DNA of 64,000 nucleotides from Flavobacterium sp. (lineage in GTDB: Bacteria > Bacteroidota > Bacteroidia > Flavobacteriales > Flavobacteriaceae). The position numbers were made by a program, and so were the translations under genes. Shown here one piece after another: positions 33,893-42,378 of this stretch. The DNA is taken from assembly GCA_023251135.1 (NCBI GenBank), contig JAHEZJ010000028.1, forward strand, positions 32,183 through 96,182, read 5' to 3'. The notes under the pieces were generated by a model. The model had not been told where the DNA came from. It saw nothing but the letters and a program-made list of their open reading frames with translations, and did no database searches. Every line of letters begins with the position of its first letter. The stretch's first letter is position 1.

Positions 33893-35940
33893 AACGCAAT
33901 ACTGATTATAAATTTTAGTGTACGGCCCGGCATCGGATAGTTGTAAATGACTTCGTACTGCTGGTTGAGGGCATTGTTTAATTCAATTGCCCCTTTTATT
34001 TCATGGCCCTGAAATGAAAACTTTTTCTGCACGGCTAAATCGTGTGTATACCAGGGCTGTACTTCGTTAATCCTGATGTTGTTTACATTTCCATTGTATC
34101 GTTTTCCAACGTAAATAAAACTGTAGTTGAAATTCCATGACTTATAATCCGCATTTAAAATTCCGGATCCACTGTGCCGCGGCGTATAAGGAATCTGATC
34201 TCCATAAGACGACAATTCCAAACCGGCAAACTTCGTATAATCTCTACTCTCCGAATAGGTATAACTCAAATGGGCGCTCAGATTTACTTTGCTGATGTGC
34301 ATTTTCATATGAACAACCGATTCTATTCCTTTCCCTTTCACTTCCCCAATATTGGTCATCATCCAGCGGAATAAATTTCCGGTTGGCGCTGCGATTATTT
34401 TATCTTTGGTATTGGTGTAATAACCATCAACCTGAACAGAAAACTGATCTAATAAACCGCTTTCAAACGGTATGTTGTAGGTAAACCCGACGTCGTACTG
34501 ATTCATGTATTCGGGTCTTAAGGTACTGGAACCAACCATTGTATAATACAAATCATTAAAAGTGGGCATTCGAAACATGCGTTTTGCGAAAGCTCTCAAA
34601 TTAAAATCGTGAGCTTTAAAGGGGCTGTAACCTAAAAATAAAGCTGGCGTAAACTCTGTTTTGTCGGGAGCTTTTGCATTGTAACGTACTTCTTCCTGCA
34701 CGTGTGTACCTACCACACTGCCCAAAACTTTAAAGCCGTCCAGTCGGTACGAACTTGCCAGCGCAAACAAAGCGGTGTAACGTTCCGGATAAGAAAAGAG
34801 CGTTTTGATACCTCTTCTGTTGGCATTTAAACGGTTGTATTGAAAATCCGTCGACAGTGAAACGTCCCAGGTGGGTAAAATTTTGTAGAGGTTGACCGCG
34901 GAGAAATAGTATTCCTGCTGATAATAACTGTCGTCGGACTGGGCACCTTCGGTAACCACTTCTCCCAGCACATTGGTAGTATCTCTGGCTATATAATGGG
35001 TATAATCATAGGCATATTTTGCCTTGGCCTGAAATTTATATTTTTCGCTAAAATCTTTTATAAAAGTTCCCTGCGTGAAGAAATTCTTGTCGTATTGTCG
35101 GAAACCATCTGAAAACTTATTTTCTACAATAGCTCCCGGCGCTCCTCTTTCAGAATCGTAATAGTAGACTTTCGCATCCCAGGAACCATTTTTTATTTTT
35201 CCGTAAAGACCTGACTCAAAACGGAATGCTTCTATATCACTGTTGTGTCTGGTGGCTGAGGTATCATAAGCTACAGTTCCGTCGAGATTGTTTCTTTTGT
35301 ATCTGAATTTGTATGCCCCATTAGATTTTATGTACTCCGAACTGGCACTCAGACTTACTTTATCGCTTAGTTTTTGTTCCCATCTAAAAGAGAAATCATT
35401 GTAGTTGATCGACATGGTTTTATAGCGCAGTAATAAGTTGGTCTTTTTATTACGCTCAAAAACAGGACGCTTGGTTCGCAGGTAAATCGTCGAAGCCGCT
35501 GCAAAGTCTTTGGCCGACTGGAATATTTCGCTTTTCTGACCATTGTACATCGTAAGAGATTCCATATCATCCAGCGAATATTTTCCCAGATCAGTCACTC
35601 CGTTTTGCGCATTTCCCAACTGAATCCCATCATAAAAAACACCTACATGATGGGTTCCCATATTGCGGACATCGACCGTTTTGAGTCCGCCCAAACCACC
35701 GTAGTCTTTGATTTGTACTCCGGCAAAATAACGAAGTGCGTCGGCAACATTGTGACTGGCTAAATTTTCGAGCAGTGTTCCCGAGAGGCTTTGTACGGGA
35801 ATTACTTCCTGATACGGTTTTGCTTTTAGCAGTACTTCTTTCAAAACGCGCAAACTGTCTTTAGGAGTTTGAGAATGAAGTACAATAGGAGCAAATAATA
35901 GAATAAGGAATAAAAGTATTTTTCTGGTATTACACATCAC
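33889..35940 (-). CDS. btuB: TonB-dependent cobalamin receptor, BtuB-like
   Basis: 683 residues. Signal peptide 1-24. Plug domain at about 45-165 (SHNVADALRYFAGVQIKDYGG, TVDVRNMGTHHVGVFYDG, GQKSEIFQSAKDFAAAS), then a 22-strand-type barrel ending in an aromatic/hydrophobic C-terminus (GRTLKFIISIAL). It is the first gene behind the cobalamin riboswitch, which defines its substrate, and forms a receptor/lid pair with the overlapping BtuG-like gene. No N-terminal carboxypeptidase-D-like extension, unlike SusC. Confidence 0.88.
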   Translation of the reverse strand: MMCNTRKILLFLILLFAPIVLHSQTPKDSLRVLKEVLLKAKPYQEVIPVQSLSGTLLENLASHNVADALRYFAGVQIKDYGGLGGLKTVDVRNMGTHHVGVFYDGIQLGNAQNGVTDLGKYSLDDMESLTMYNGQKSEIFQSAKDFAAASTIYLRTKRPVFERNKKTNLLLRYKTMSINYNDFSFRWEQKLSDKVSLSASSEYIKSNGAYKFRYKRNNLDGTVAYDTSATRHNSDIEAFRFESGLYGKIKNGSWDAKVYYYDSERGAPGAIVENKFSDGFRQYDKNFFTQGTFIKDFSEKYKFQAKAKYAYDYTHYIARDTTNVLGEVVTEGAQSDDSYYQQEYYFSAVNLYKILPTWDVSLSTDFQYNRLNANRRGIKTLFSYPERYTALFALASSYRLDGFKVLGSVVGTHVQEEVRYNAKAPDKTEFTPALFLGYSPFKAHDFNLRAFAKRMFRMPTFNDLYYTMVGSSTLRPEYMNQYDVGFTYNIPFESGLLDQFSVQVDGYYTNTKDKIIAAPTGNLFRWMMTNIGEVKGKGIESVVHMKMHISKVNLSAHLSYTYSESRDYTKFAGLELSSYGDQIPYTPRHSGSGILNADYKSWNFNYSFIYVGKRYNGNVNNIRINEVQPWYTHDLAVQKKFSFQGHEIKGAIELNNALNQQYEVIYNYPMPGRTLKFIISIAL

Positions 35941-36059
35941 TGATTTAATTAAATAAACTCCGGGATGTAATAATCAAAAACGCAATAAGATAGAGTTCCG
36001 TTACAAAATAACGGGCCTGTTTATTGTTGTTCAACTTTATTCCACGAAAGTCTTAAACT

Positions 36060-36248
36060 ATGTGATTATGGCAGGTCTCCTGACTTGTTCTATCTTTAAA
36101 CAGCCTTCTCATCCGCCGCGGCGAACAATGGCATGAGTAACGTTTAAAGACTTGTACAGAACTTACAGTAGCGGGTCTGTTCAGGATTTACACCTGATTC
36201 CCTTTTAACTGTTTTCTCTTAAAGAAAAAACAGACCAAAATCTGGGCG
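36060..36248 (-). ncRNA. Cobalamin riboswitch
   Basis: Read on the minus strand the leader contains GGGAATCAGGTGTAAATCC, then CAGACCCGCTACTGTAAG, and near 36083-36062 the B12 box GTCAGGAGACCTGCC followed by ATAATCACA. These are the conserved core elements of the adenosylcobalamin riboswitch. It lies about 120 bp before the receptor start and would shut the operon off at high B12. The rest of the 787-bp gap (36249-36727) shows no gene. Confidence 0.95.
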
Positions 36249-36727
36249 TAAAGATAGAGTTATCTTTATAAAAACAAGAATTATTTAATGATATTACAGT
36301 TTTGACAATAAATGTGACTATCTCTCAATAATTAACTAAAGAAAAGTGTTTCCGGTTTTGTATGATAAGTATTAGAAAAATTACACTCTTTGATATTATT
36401 CAAAATTCAATCGTAACAAAAAAAACAATTTTGCGACAAACTGGAAGTTAAGTTTGGTTGTTTTTTCATAAACATTGAAGAACTGAGACAAAATTACTCG
36501 AAATAGGATTTGATTTTATTAATAATGAAGTGAAACAGAAATATTAAAAGTAAATTAACAAATCCGAAGAATTTTGCGTCTTTATATTTGTTAAATTGCG
36601 CCCCTGTAATTGAAGATGCCCCTCGTACTACATATTCTTCGAAAAACTCTTGTAAAATGGGCTGGAGAAAGGTTTTGGGCCGAAAGTCAAAATAAAAAAA
36701 AACGCTAAAAGAGAAACAAAAAAATCA

Positions 36728-37711
36728 ATGAATACAACAAAAGCTTCCATTATTGCTATTGGAGGATATGTACCGGAAACGGTTTTAAGCAATACTGATT
36801 TAGAAAAAAGAATAGATACAACAGATGAGTGGATCACATCAAGAACAGGCATAAAAGAAAGACGCATACTGGACGACCCGGCACTGGCAACCTCAGATAT
36901 GGCTTCTTTCGCCATTAAAGACTTAGTAGAAAACTATGATATAAATCCTCTGGATGTAGATTGCCTTATACTGGCAACTTCAACACCCGACCATATTCTT
37001 ACTCCCGCTGCCAGTTTGGTATGCGAAAAAGCAGGCCTGAAAAATGCCTGGGGATTTGACCTTAACGCGGCCTGCAGTGGCTTTTTGTACGCTCTTTCGG
37101 TAGGCGCGAGTTTTATTGAAAGCGGCAGATACAAAAATGTTATTGTGGTTGGAGCCGATAAAATGAGTTCGATCGTGAACTATGAAGACCGAAACAGCTG
37201 TATTTTATTTGGTGACGGTGCAGGTGCGGTACTTTTACAGCCTAATACGGAAGGACACGGTATACAACAGAACATTTTCAGAACGGACGGAACAGGTGCT
37301 GAATTCCTTTCTGTACGTGCCGGAGGTTCTCTTTTATCAACAACAGAAGAAACCATTCAAAACAAACAACACTTTGTACATCAGGAAGGAAGAACCGTTT
37401 TTAAACATGCGGTGAGAAACATGAGCGGTACTTCGAAAGAGCTAATGGAAAAAGCTTCATTGACTCCCGATATGATAGACTGGGTTATTCCACATCAGGC
37501 AAACTTAAGAATCATTCAGGCAGTAAGTGAAGAAGTTGGTATTCCTATTGAAAAGTTTAAAGTAAACATTCAAAAATACGGTAACACTACGGCAGCAACT
37601 ATTCCACTATGTCTTTGGGATTTCAAAAAAGATTTTAAAAAAGGAGATAACATTGTTATTACAGCTTTTGGAGCAGGATTTTCCTGGGGCAGTATGTACA
37701 TCAAATGGTAA
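36728..37711 (+). CDS. fabH: 3-oxoacyl-ACP synthase III
   Basis: 327 residues, full length for FabH. Catalytic triad Cys116 (NAACSGFLYAL), His256 (IPHQANLRI) and Asn286 (YGNTTAATIP); GFGAGFSWG-type ending (AFGAGFSWGSMYIKW). It condenses acetyl- or branched acyl-CoA with malonyl-ACP to start fatty acid synthesis, including the iso-branched acids common in Flavobacteria. It stands alone with its own terminator and no acyl-carrier partners nearby, so it may be a second, specialised copy. Cytoplasmic. Confidence 0.92.
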   Translation: MNTTKASIIAIGGYVPETVLSNTDLEKRIDTTDEWITSRTGIKERRILDDPALATSDMASFAIKDLVENYDINPLDVDCLILATSTPDHILTPAASLVCEKAGLKNAWGFDLNAACSGFLYALSVGASFIESGRYKNVIVVGADKMSSIVNYEDRNSCILFGDGAGAVLLQPNTEGHGIQQNIFRTDGTGAEFLSVRAGGSLLSTTEETIQNKQHFVHQEGRTVFKHAVRNMSGTSKELMEKASLTPDMIDWVIPHQANLRIIQAVSEEVGIPIEKFKVNIQKYGNTTAATIPLCLWDFKKDFKKGDNIVITAFGAGFSWGSMYIKW

Positions 37712-37790
37712 ATACTATACAAAAACATTACACTATAATTCTTATGATGCCGTATTACTAATCATAAGATCAAAATCGATTTTAAACAAA

Positions 37791-37828
37791 AAACAATCAG
37801 TACGTACTTCATACTGATTGTTTTTTTA
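37791..37828 (+). terminator. Terminator after fabH
   Basis: AACAATCAGTA pairs with TACTGATTGTT around a 9-nt loop and is followed by seven T. It ends the fabH transcript 80 bp after the stop codon. Confidence 0.85.
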
Positions 37829-37923
37829 TTGGGTATAACTTAAACTAGAAATGCCTCTGACAATTTCTTATTCGGGTACTTTTACTAAATTTTCTGCCAA
37901 TGGGCAACTTGATTAAAAGCTTT

Positions 37924-39291
37924 TTAAAGACCCGCAATCTGTCCCGCTATGATTTTACCGTTGAAAAATACACCTTCTCTTTTGGGTAAACGGGCTACTG
38001 CTTCGGCCGAACAGCTTGCTTTTACCAAAATAAAATGAGCGTCATCACCGGCTGCCGGCCATACGCGTACGCCTGCATCGTTAAGCGGCAACACTTCGTT
38101 TGTTGTGACAATATGCAAAGCACGGCTCAAATTGTATTCGTCGGTCCAGCCATAAAGCTGTGCGCATAATTTTGCTTTTTCCAGCATGTCACAGGTTCCG
38201 AAAGGCATCCAGTGGTCTACAATACTGTCGGTACCCGTCATCAGTTTTACACCGTACTTCTTTAAAGTCGGAATAGGCATGATGGTTTTTCCGATCGGCA
38301 CGGTTGAAATAACGCCTATACCAAGTGCTCCCATTTTTTCAGCTATTCCTTCTAAATCTTTCGGATCCATTCTGGCCAGCGCAAAACCATGACTGATATA
38401 GGTTTTTCCTTGTAGTTGTTTGTTCTCTTCGGTTCTTTTGATGATATATTCGATAGCCGATTTTCCTGAAGGAGGCGATTCGTGCAAATGTATGTCAATC
38501 CCTTTATTATTGTCTATCGCGATCTGAAACATGCTGTCAAGCGATTTCTCCATATTTCCGTCAACCGTTGTAGGATCAAGTCCGCCAATAAAATCCACGC
38601 CCATTTTTGCGGCTTCTCTCAGTAAAGGCTCGGATTGCGAATATAAAATTCCATGCTGTGGAAAAGCCACAATCTCCCATCCAAAACTGTCTTTATTATT
38701 CTCCAAAGCTGCCAATAAATGCTCGAGACTTTTTAACCCGCTCACAGGATCAATATTACACTGACAACGGGCAAAATAGCTCCCCTGACTTTTCATCAGC
38801 TGAATGGCCTGCTCTGCTTTGTATTGAGAATCAACAAGCAGTTCCGGAATTATTTTTTGTTCCAGCGTAATCATGTCTTTTACCGTGAATCCCTTTCTCG
38901 GAGCGGCATTCCATTTTCCACCGTAGAATGTTTTATCAATATGGATGTGCATGTCACGCAATCCCGGAAGCATTAAAAGACCTTTAGCATCTACTTTTTT
39001 TAGTTTACCATCAGGTTTAGCGGTGGTAATATTTTTAATTTTTCCATCCGCTATATGCACATTGTACAAATTGGTTTTGGTCGCAATTACTTCTTTTTTT
39101 TCATTGTACTCAAAACCGTCTTCCAGTCTTACATTGGTTAAAATATATTCTTTCGCAGCGGCTGTTATATGCTCCGGTTCTTCTATAGAATGTGCCATTG
39201 CGGTACCGCCTATTCCGGAAAACAATGCAGCTCCAGTTGCTGCAGCTCCCATTCTTAAAAATTGTTTTCGATTTATTGTGTTGTCGCTCAT
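37924..39291 (-). CDS. Exported amidohydrolase family protein (cytosine deaminase-like)
   Basis: 455 residues. An N-terminal NRKQFLRMGAAATGAAL segment looks like a Tat-type signal with RK in place of RR. The metal site of the amidohydrolase superfamily is present: HIH (H115, H117), the later DIHLHE histidines, YISHGFAL, and TGTDSIVDHW with the final Asp. The overall pattern resembles cytosine deaminase-like or N-acyl-amino-acid deacylase-type members with one metal. The substrate cannot be read from the sequence. The gene is convergent with fabH, and the next gene upstream on its strand is an AraC regulator. Confidence 0.82.
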   Translation of the reverse strand: MSDNTINRKQFLRMGAAATGAALFSGIGGTAMAHSIEEPEHITAAAKEYILTNVRLEDGFEYNEKKEVIATKTNLYNVHIADGKIKNITTAKPDGKLKKVDAKGLLMLPGLRDMHIHIDKTFYGGKWNAAPRKGFTVKDMITLEQKIIPELLVDSQYKAEQAIQLMKSQGSYFARCQCNIDPVSGLKSLEHLLAALENNKDSFGWEIVAFPQHGILYSQSEPLLREAAKMGVDFIGGLDPTTVDGNMEKSLDSMFQIAIDNNKGIDIHLHESPPSGKSAIEYIIKRTEENKQLQGKTYISHGFALARMDPKDLEGIAEKMGALGIGVISTVPIGKTIMPIPTLKKYGVKLMTGTDSIVDHWMPFGTCDMLEKAKLCAQLYGWTDEYNLSRALHIVTTNEVLPLNDAGVRVWPAAGDDAHFILVKASCSAEAVARLPKREGVFFNGKIIAGQIAGL

Positions 39292-39387
39292 TGGTTAATA
39301 GTGTGAAATATTTCTGAGAAACCAGCCCTCAAAAAATAATGGTGAACTGCAAAATTCACCTAATTTTTTAAATCTAAAACAGGAAGA

Positions 39388-40260
39388 TTAATGATAAGAA
39401 TGGTACAGATTATAATTTTCCTTAAAATCGGTTGGTGTTTTCCCTATGTATTTTTTGAAAACTTTGGCAAAGTAGCCATTATCATTAAAACCCAACTGAT
39501 AAGCAATTTCTTTTACCGACAAATCAGTACTGATTAACAATCGTTTGGCTTCAAGAATGGTTCTTTCTTTAATAACATCGCCAGCCGATTTGTTCAGGAA
39601 TTTTTGGGAAAGAATATTTAGATAATTAGAAGTCACATTCAACTCCCCGGCATAAAAGTTTACCGAGAATTGGGTTGTAAAATGATCTTCAATCAGTGTC
39701 TTGAACTTTTTTATAATTTTTTCCGATTTGGCCGCAACATCATGATCCGGAAATTGCAGAACGTAATCCTTTTGCAATACTTTAAACAGCAGATGCAATC
39801 TCAGCAGCACTATTTCTTTGGTCAACAAATCATCTTGAAGTAAACCTGATTCGATTTCTTCCAGCTGGCTTTTAATTTTCTGAAAACTGTTTTTGTTTAG
39901 AGAAAGACAGAAAGGCGAACTCTGTCCGAAAAATGGCAACTGTGATAAATTAGAAAAAACGGTCATGATCGCAGGAGAAATCATCAGCTGAAAACCATTC
40001 GTATTGACATCAAGTGACCAATTGTGCACCTGTCCGGCTCCCACAAAATGAATCTGATAATCGGCTACTTTGGTTTGTTTAAAATCTACACTGTGAAATC
40101 CGGAGCCATTCTCTACCATAAAAACAAGATAGAAATCGTGTTTGTGAGGCTGTTCAAACTCATTGCGTCCTTTAACACTGTGCCGAAACAGGGTGATACC
40201 AAACGTTTGTTCGCCAAGTATATTTAAAACAGACAAAGTTGGAATCGCATTTTTGCTCAA
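39388..40260 (-). CDS. AraC-family transcriptional regulator
   Basis: 290 residues. The N-terminal cupin-like sensor domain contains QPHKHDFYLVFMV and HFVGAGQVHNW. The C-terminal ~100 residues are two helix-turn-helix motifs of the AraC type (FYAGELNVTSNYLNILSQKF; LSVKEIAYQLGFNDNGYFAKVFKKYIGKTPTDF). The gap to the amidohydrolase is 96 bp on the same strand, so it may regulate that gene. It is divergent from the GH88 gene, 640 bp away, so control of the glycosaminoglycan locus is possible but less likely, as that locus has its own hybrid regulator. Confidence 0.88.
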   Translation of the reverse strand: MSKNAIPTLSVLNILGEQTFGITLFRHSVKGRNEFEQPHKHDFYLVFMVENGSGFHSVDFKQTKVADYQIHFVGAGQVHNWSLDVNTNGFQLMISPAIMTVFSNLSQLPFFGQSSPFCLSLNKNSFQKIKSQLEEIESGLLQDDLLTKEIVLLRLHLLFKVLQKDYVLQFPDHDVAAKSEKIIKKFKTLIEDHFTTQFSVNFYAGELNVTSNYLNILSQKFLNKSAGDVIKERTILEAKRLLISTDLSVKEIAYQLGFNDNGYFAKVFKKYIGKTPTDFKENYNLYHSYH

Positions 40261-40354
40261 AGGAATTGATCGTGTTGGTTAGCTATTTTCAAAATTATAT
40301 AATTAATCCATTTGGTAACCTGTTGGCTCGGATTATTTTTAATACAGAAAATTT

Positions 40355-40455
40355 CTATGTACATAGAAGATTCTAAACGCATTTTTGTTTTAACACATAG
40401 AAACATAGATTACATTTCGCGGAAAAGGCGTTTCACTTAAAATAAGCCACAAAAG
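40355..40455 (+). repeat. 101-bp intergenic direct repeat, copy 1
   Basis: Begins CTATGTACATAGAAG and contains GTTTTAACACATAGAAACAT. Highly similar to 40518-40618 in the same orientation. Located in the non-coding gap between the AraC gene and the GH88 gene. The sequence type (short words around ACATAGAAACATAG and TTTCGCxxAAAA) is typical of dispersed intergenic repeats of Flavobacterium. No gene is seen in 40261-40904. Confidence 0.75.
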
Positions 40456-40517
40456 GCTAGGTGAAAAAATTATAATTTTCTTAAATCACTCTAACATTGA
40501 GTATAAAATCTATGTTT

Positions 40518-40618
40518 CTATGTGGTTAGAAAATTTTAAACACATTCTTGTTTTAACACATAGAAACATAGGTTACACTTTGCGGAAAAGTCGTTTCGCT
40601 TAAAATAAATCACAAAGC
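40518..40618 (+). repeat. 101-bp intergenic direct repeat, copy 2
   Basis: Second copy of the 40355 repeat, about 80% identical by eye. The spacer between the copies contains an inverted fragment (AAATCTATGTTTCTATGTGG at 40507-40526), the complement of the core of the repeat, so the array can fold back. Confidence 0.75.
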
Positions 40619-40904
40619 TTTATCTAAAAAAACATACTTTTATAAGATCTATCTTAATTTTAAGTATTAAAGTTATGCTTCACGGGCTTAGCTAAATTTA
40701 GAAACTACATCCACCACTGCCGGGAAATCAACTATTGAAAGAACCGGATTCTTCCAAAAACTCTTTTTAATGCTGTAAAAACAGACTGTTTAAACAAATT
40801 TAAAAGTTTTATGATAAAAACTGAAAGACGATTTTGAATCTCAAATCTAACTTCGCTTCATCAAAGCATTAGAACGAACAGATCATAAATCTAAAAGAGT
40901 ACAC

Positions 40905-42107
40905 ATGAAAAAAAACCTAAGCTTATTAGTAGCAATCTTTGCTATTACCATAAACTCATTTGCCAATCTCAAACCCGAAGACCCTTCATTGGTTTGGTTT
41001 AAAAAAACAACCGAAACCATCCGCTTCCAGTTAAACAAAGCAGCGCAGACTTACAAACCGGGCAAAAATCCGCGCTCTGTAAATCCTGACGGAACAGTGA
41101 GATTAGCCGGTTTAACAGACTGGACTACCGGTTTTTTTCCGGGAAGTCTGTGGTACGGCTACGAACTCACCGGGGATAAGATTTTGGCGGAAGAGGCCAA
41201 AAAGTTTACGCTTGCTTTAGATTCGATTCGAAATATAAAAAACACGCATGATGTAGGTTTCATGCTGTACTGTTCTTATGGAAATGCTTACCGAATTACA
41301 GGTGACAAGACTTATCTTCCGGTACTGGCCGACGGAGCAGCAAATCTTTATGCCCGCTTTAGTCCAACCGTAGGTGCCATTCGTTCCTGGGATTTTACCT
41401 GGCTGCATTATCCGGTGATTATCGACAATATGATGAACCTTGAATATTTGTATTGGAGTGCCAATGCGTTTGACAAACCGGAATATGCCTCCGCAGCCAA
41501 TACGCACGCGCTGACCACCATAAAAAACCATTTTAGAAAAGATTTCAGCTCCTATCATTTGGTTGATTATGACCCAAAAACGGGTAAAGTATTGCGTAAA
41601 GGAACACATCAGGGTGTTACCGATGATTCGGCCTGGGCACGAGGTCAGGCTTGGGGATTGTACGGATACACCATGTGTTATGCCAATACCAAAAACCCAA
41701 AGTTTTTACAACAGGCCGAAAACATTGCCGCTTTTCTTATGAATCATCCGCGTATGCCAAAAGACAAAATACCGGTTTGGGATTTTGATGTACACAACGC
41801 CATGGACACTGCTGAACTTGCTCCCAGAGACGCTTCGGCAGCAGCCGTAATCGCTTCAGCCCTGCTTGATTTGAGTACTCAGGTTAAGGATGGAAAAAAA
41901 TATGCCCAATATGCCGAAGAAATTTTAAAATCCTTATCCTCTGATGCCTACCTCGCAAAACCGGGAGAAAACAATTATTTTTTACTGAAACACAGCGTGG
42001 GTGCTTTTTTATACAACTCAGAAATTGATACACCACTTGACTATGCCGATTACTATTATCTCGAAGCTTTAAAAAGATACGCAGCTCTTAAAAAAATTGA
42101 GATCTGA
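40905..42107 (+). CDS. GH88 unsaturated glucuronyl hydrolase
   Basis: 400 residues with a signal peptide (to about residue 20). The all-alpha (alpha/alpha)6-barrel carries the family motifs: HDVGFMLYCSYG with Asp116 and VIIDNMMNLEYLYW with Asp174, the general acid/base positions; VTDDSAWARGQAWGLYGY and WDFD complete the site. GH88 enzymes remove the 4,5-unsaturated uronic acid left by polysaccharide lyases from glycosaminoglycan oligosaccharides. It works downstream of the lyases at 42379, 45202 and 57057. It ends well before a hairpin at 42277. Confidence 0.93.
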   Translation: MKKNLSLLVAIFAITINSFANLKPEDPSLVWFKKTTETIRFQLNKAAQTYKPGKNPRSVNPDGTVRLAGLTDWTTGFFPGSLWYGYELTGDKILAEEAKKFTLALDSIRNIKNTHDVGFMLYCSYGNAYRITGDKTYLPVLADGAANLYARFSPTVGAIRSWDFTWLHYPVIIDNMMNLEYLYWSANAFDKPEYASAANTHALTTIKNHFRKDFSSYHLVDYDPKTGKVLRKGTHQGVTDDSAWARGQAWGLYGYTMCYANTKNPKFLQQAENIAAFLMNHPRMPKDKIPVWDFDVHNAMDTAELAPRDASAAAVIASALLDLSTQVKDGKKYAQYAEEILKSLSSDAYLAKPGENNYFLLKHSVGAFLYNSEIDTPLDYADYYYLEALKRYAALKKIEI

Positions 42108-42276
42108 AAATAACCGTTCCTACGATAAGCTGTTTGCGAAAAAGTGATAAAACAGGAAGTTCTTTTGTTTAGAAATTATAAAAAAAATACTTGCTCAAAC
42201 TATTAACTGTTTGCCAAAAAATACCACTGACAATATTTTCTTAAGATAATTCTAAACCCAACAACTTCATTACAAG

Positions 42277-42317
42277 CCCGCAAAACCTCCGATTCTAACC
42301 GTCGGAAGTTTTGCGGG
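42277..42317 (+). terminator. Hairpin after the GH88 gene
   Basis: CCCGCAAAACCTCCGA pairs with TCGGAAGTTTTGCGGG (16 bp, one mismatch) around a 9-nt loop. Only a weak T stretch follows, so termination may be partial. Confidence 0.6.
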
Positions 42318-42378
42318 TTAGTTGCTAAGAATACCACACAATAAATTACTAACCACTAATCTATTAATAACCAATCTT

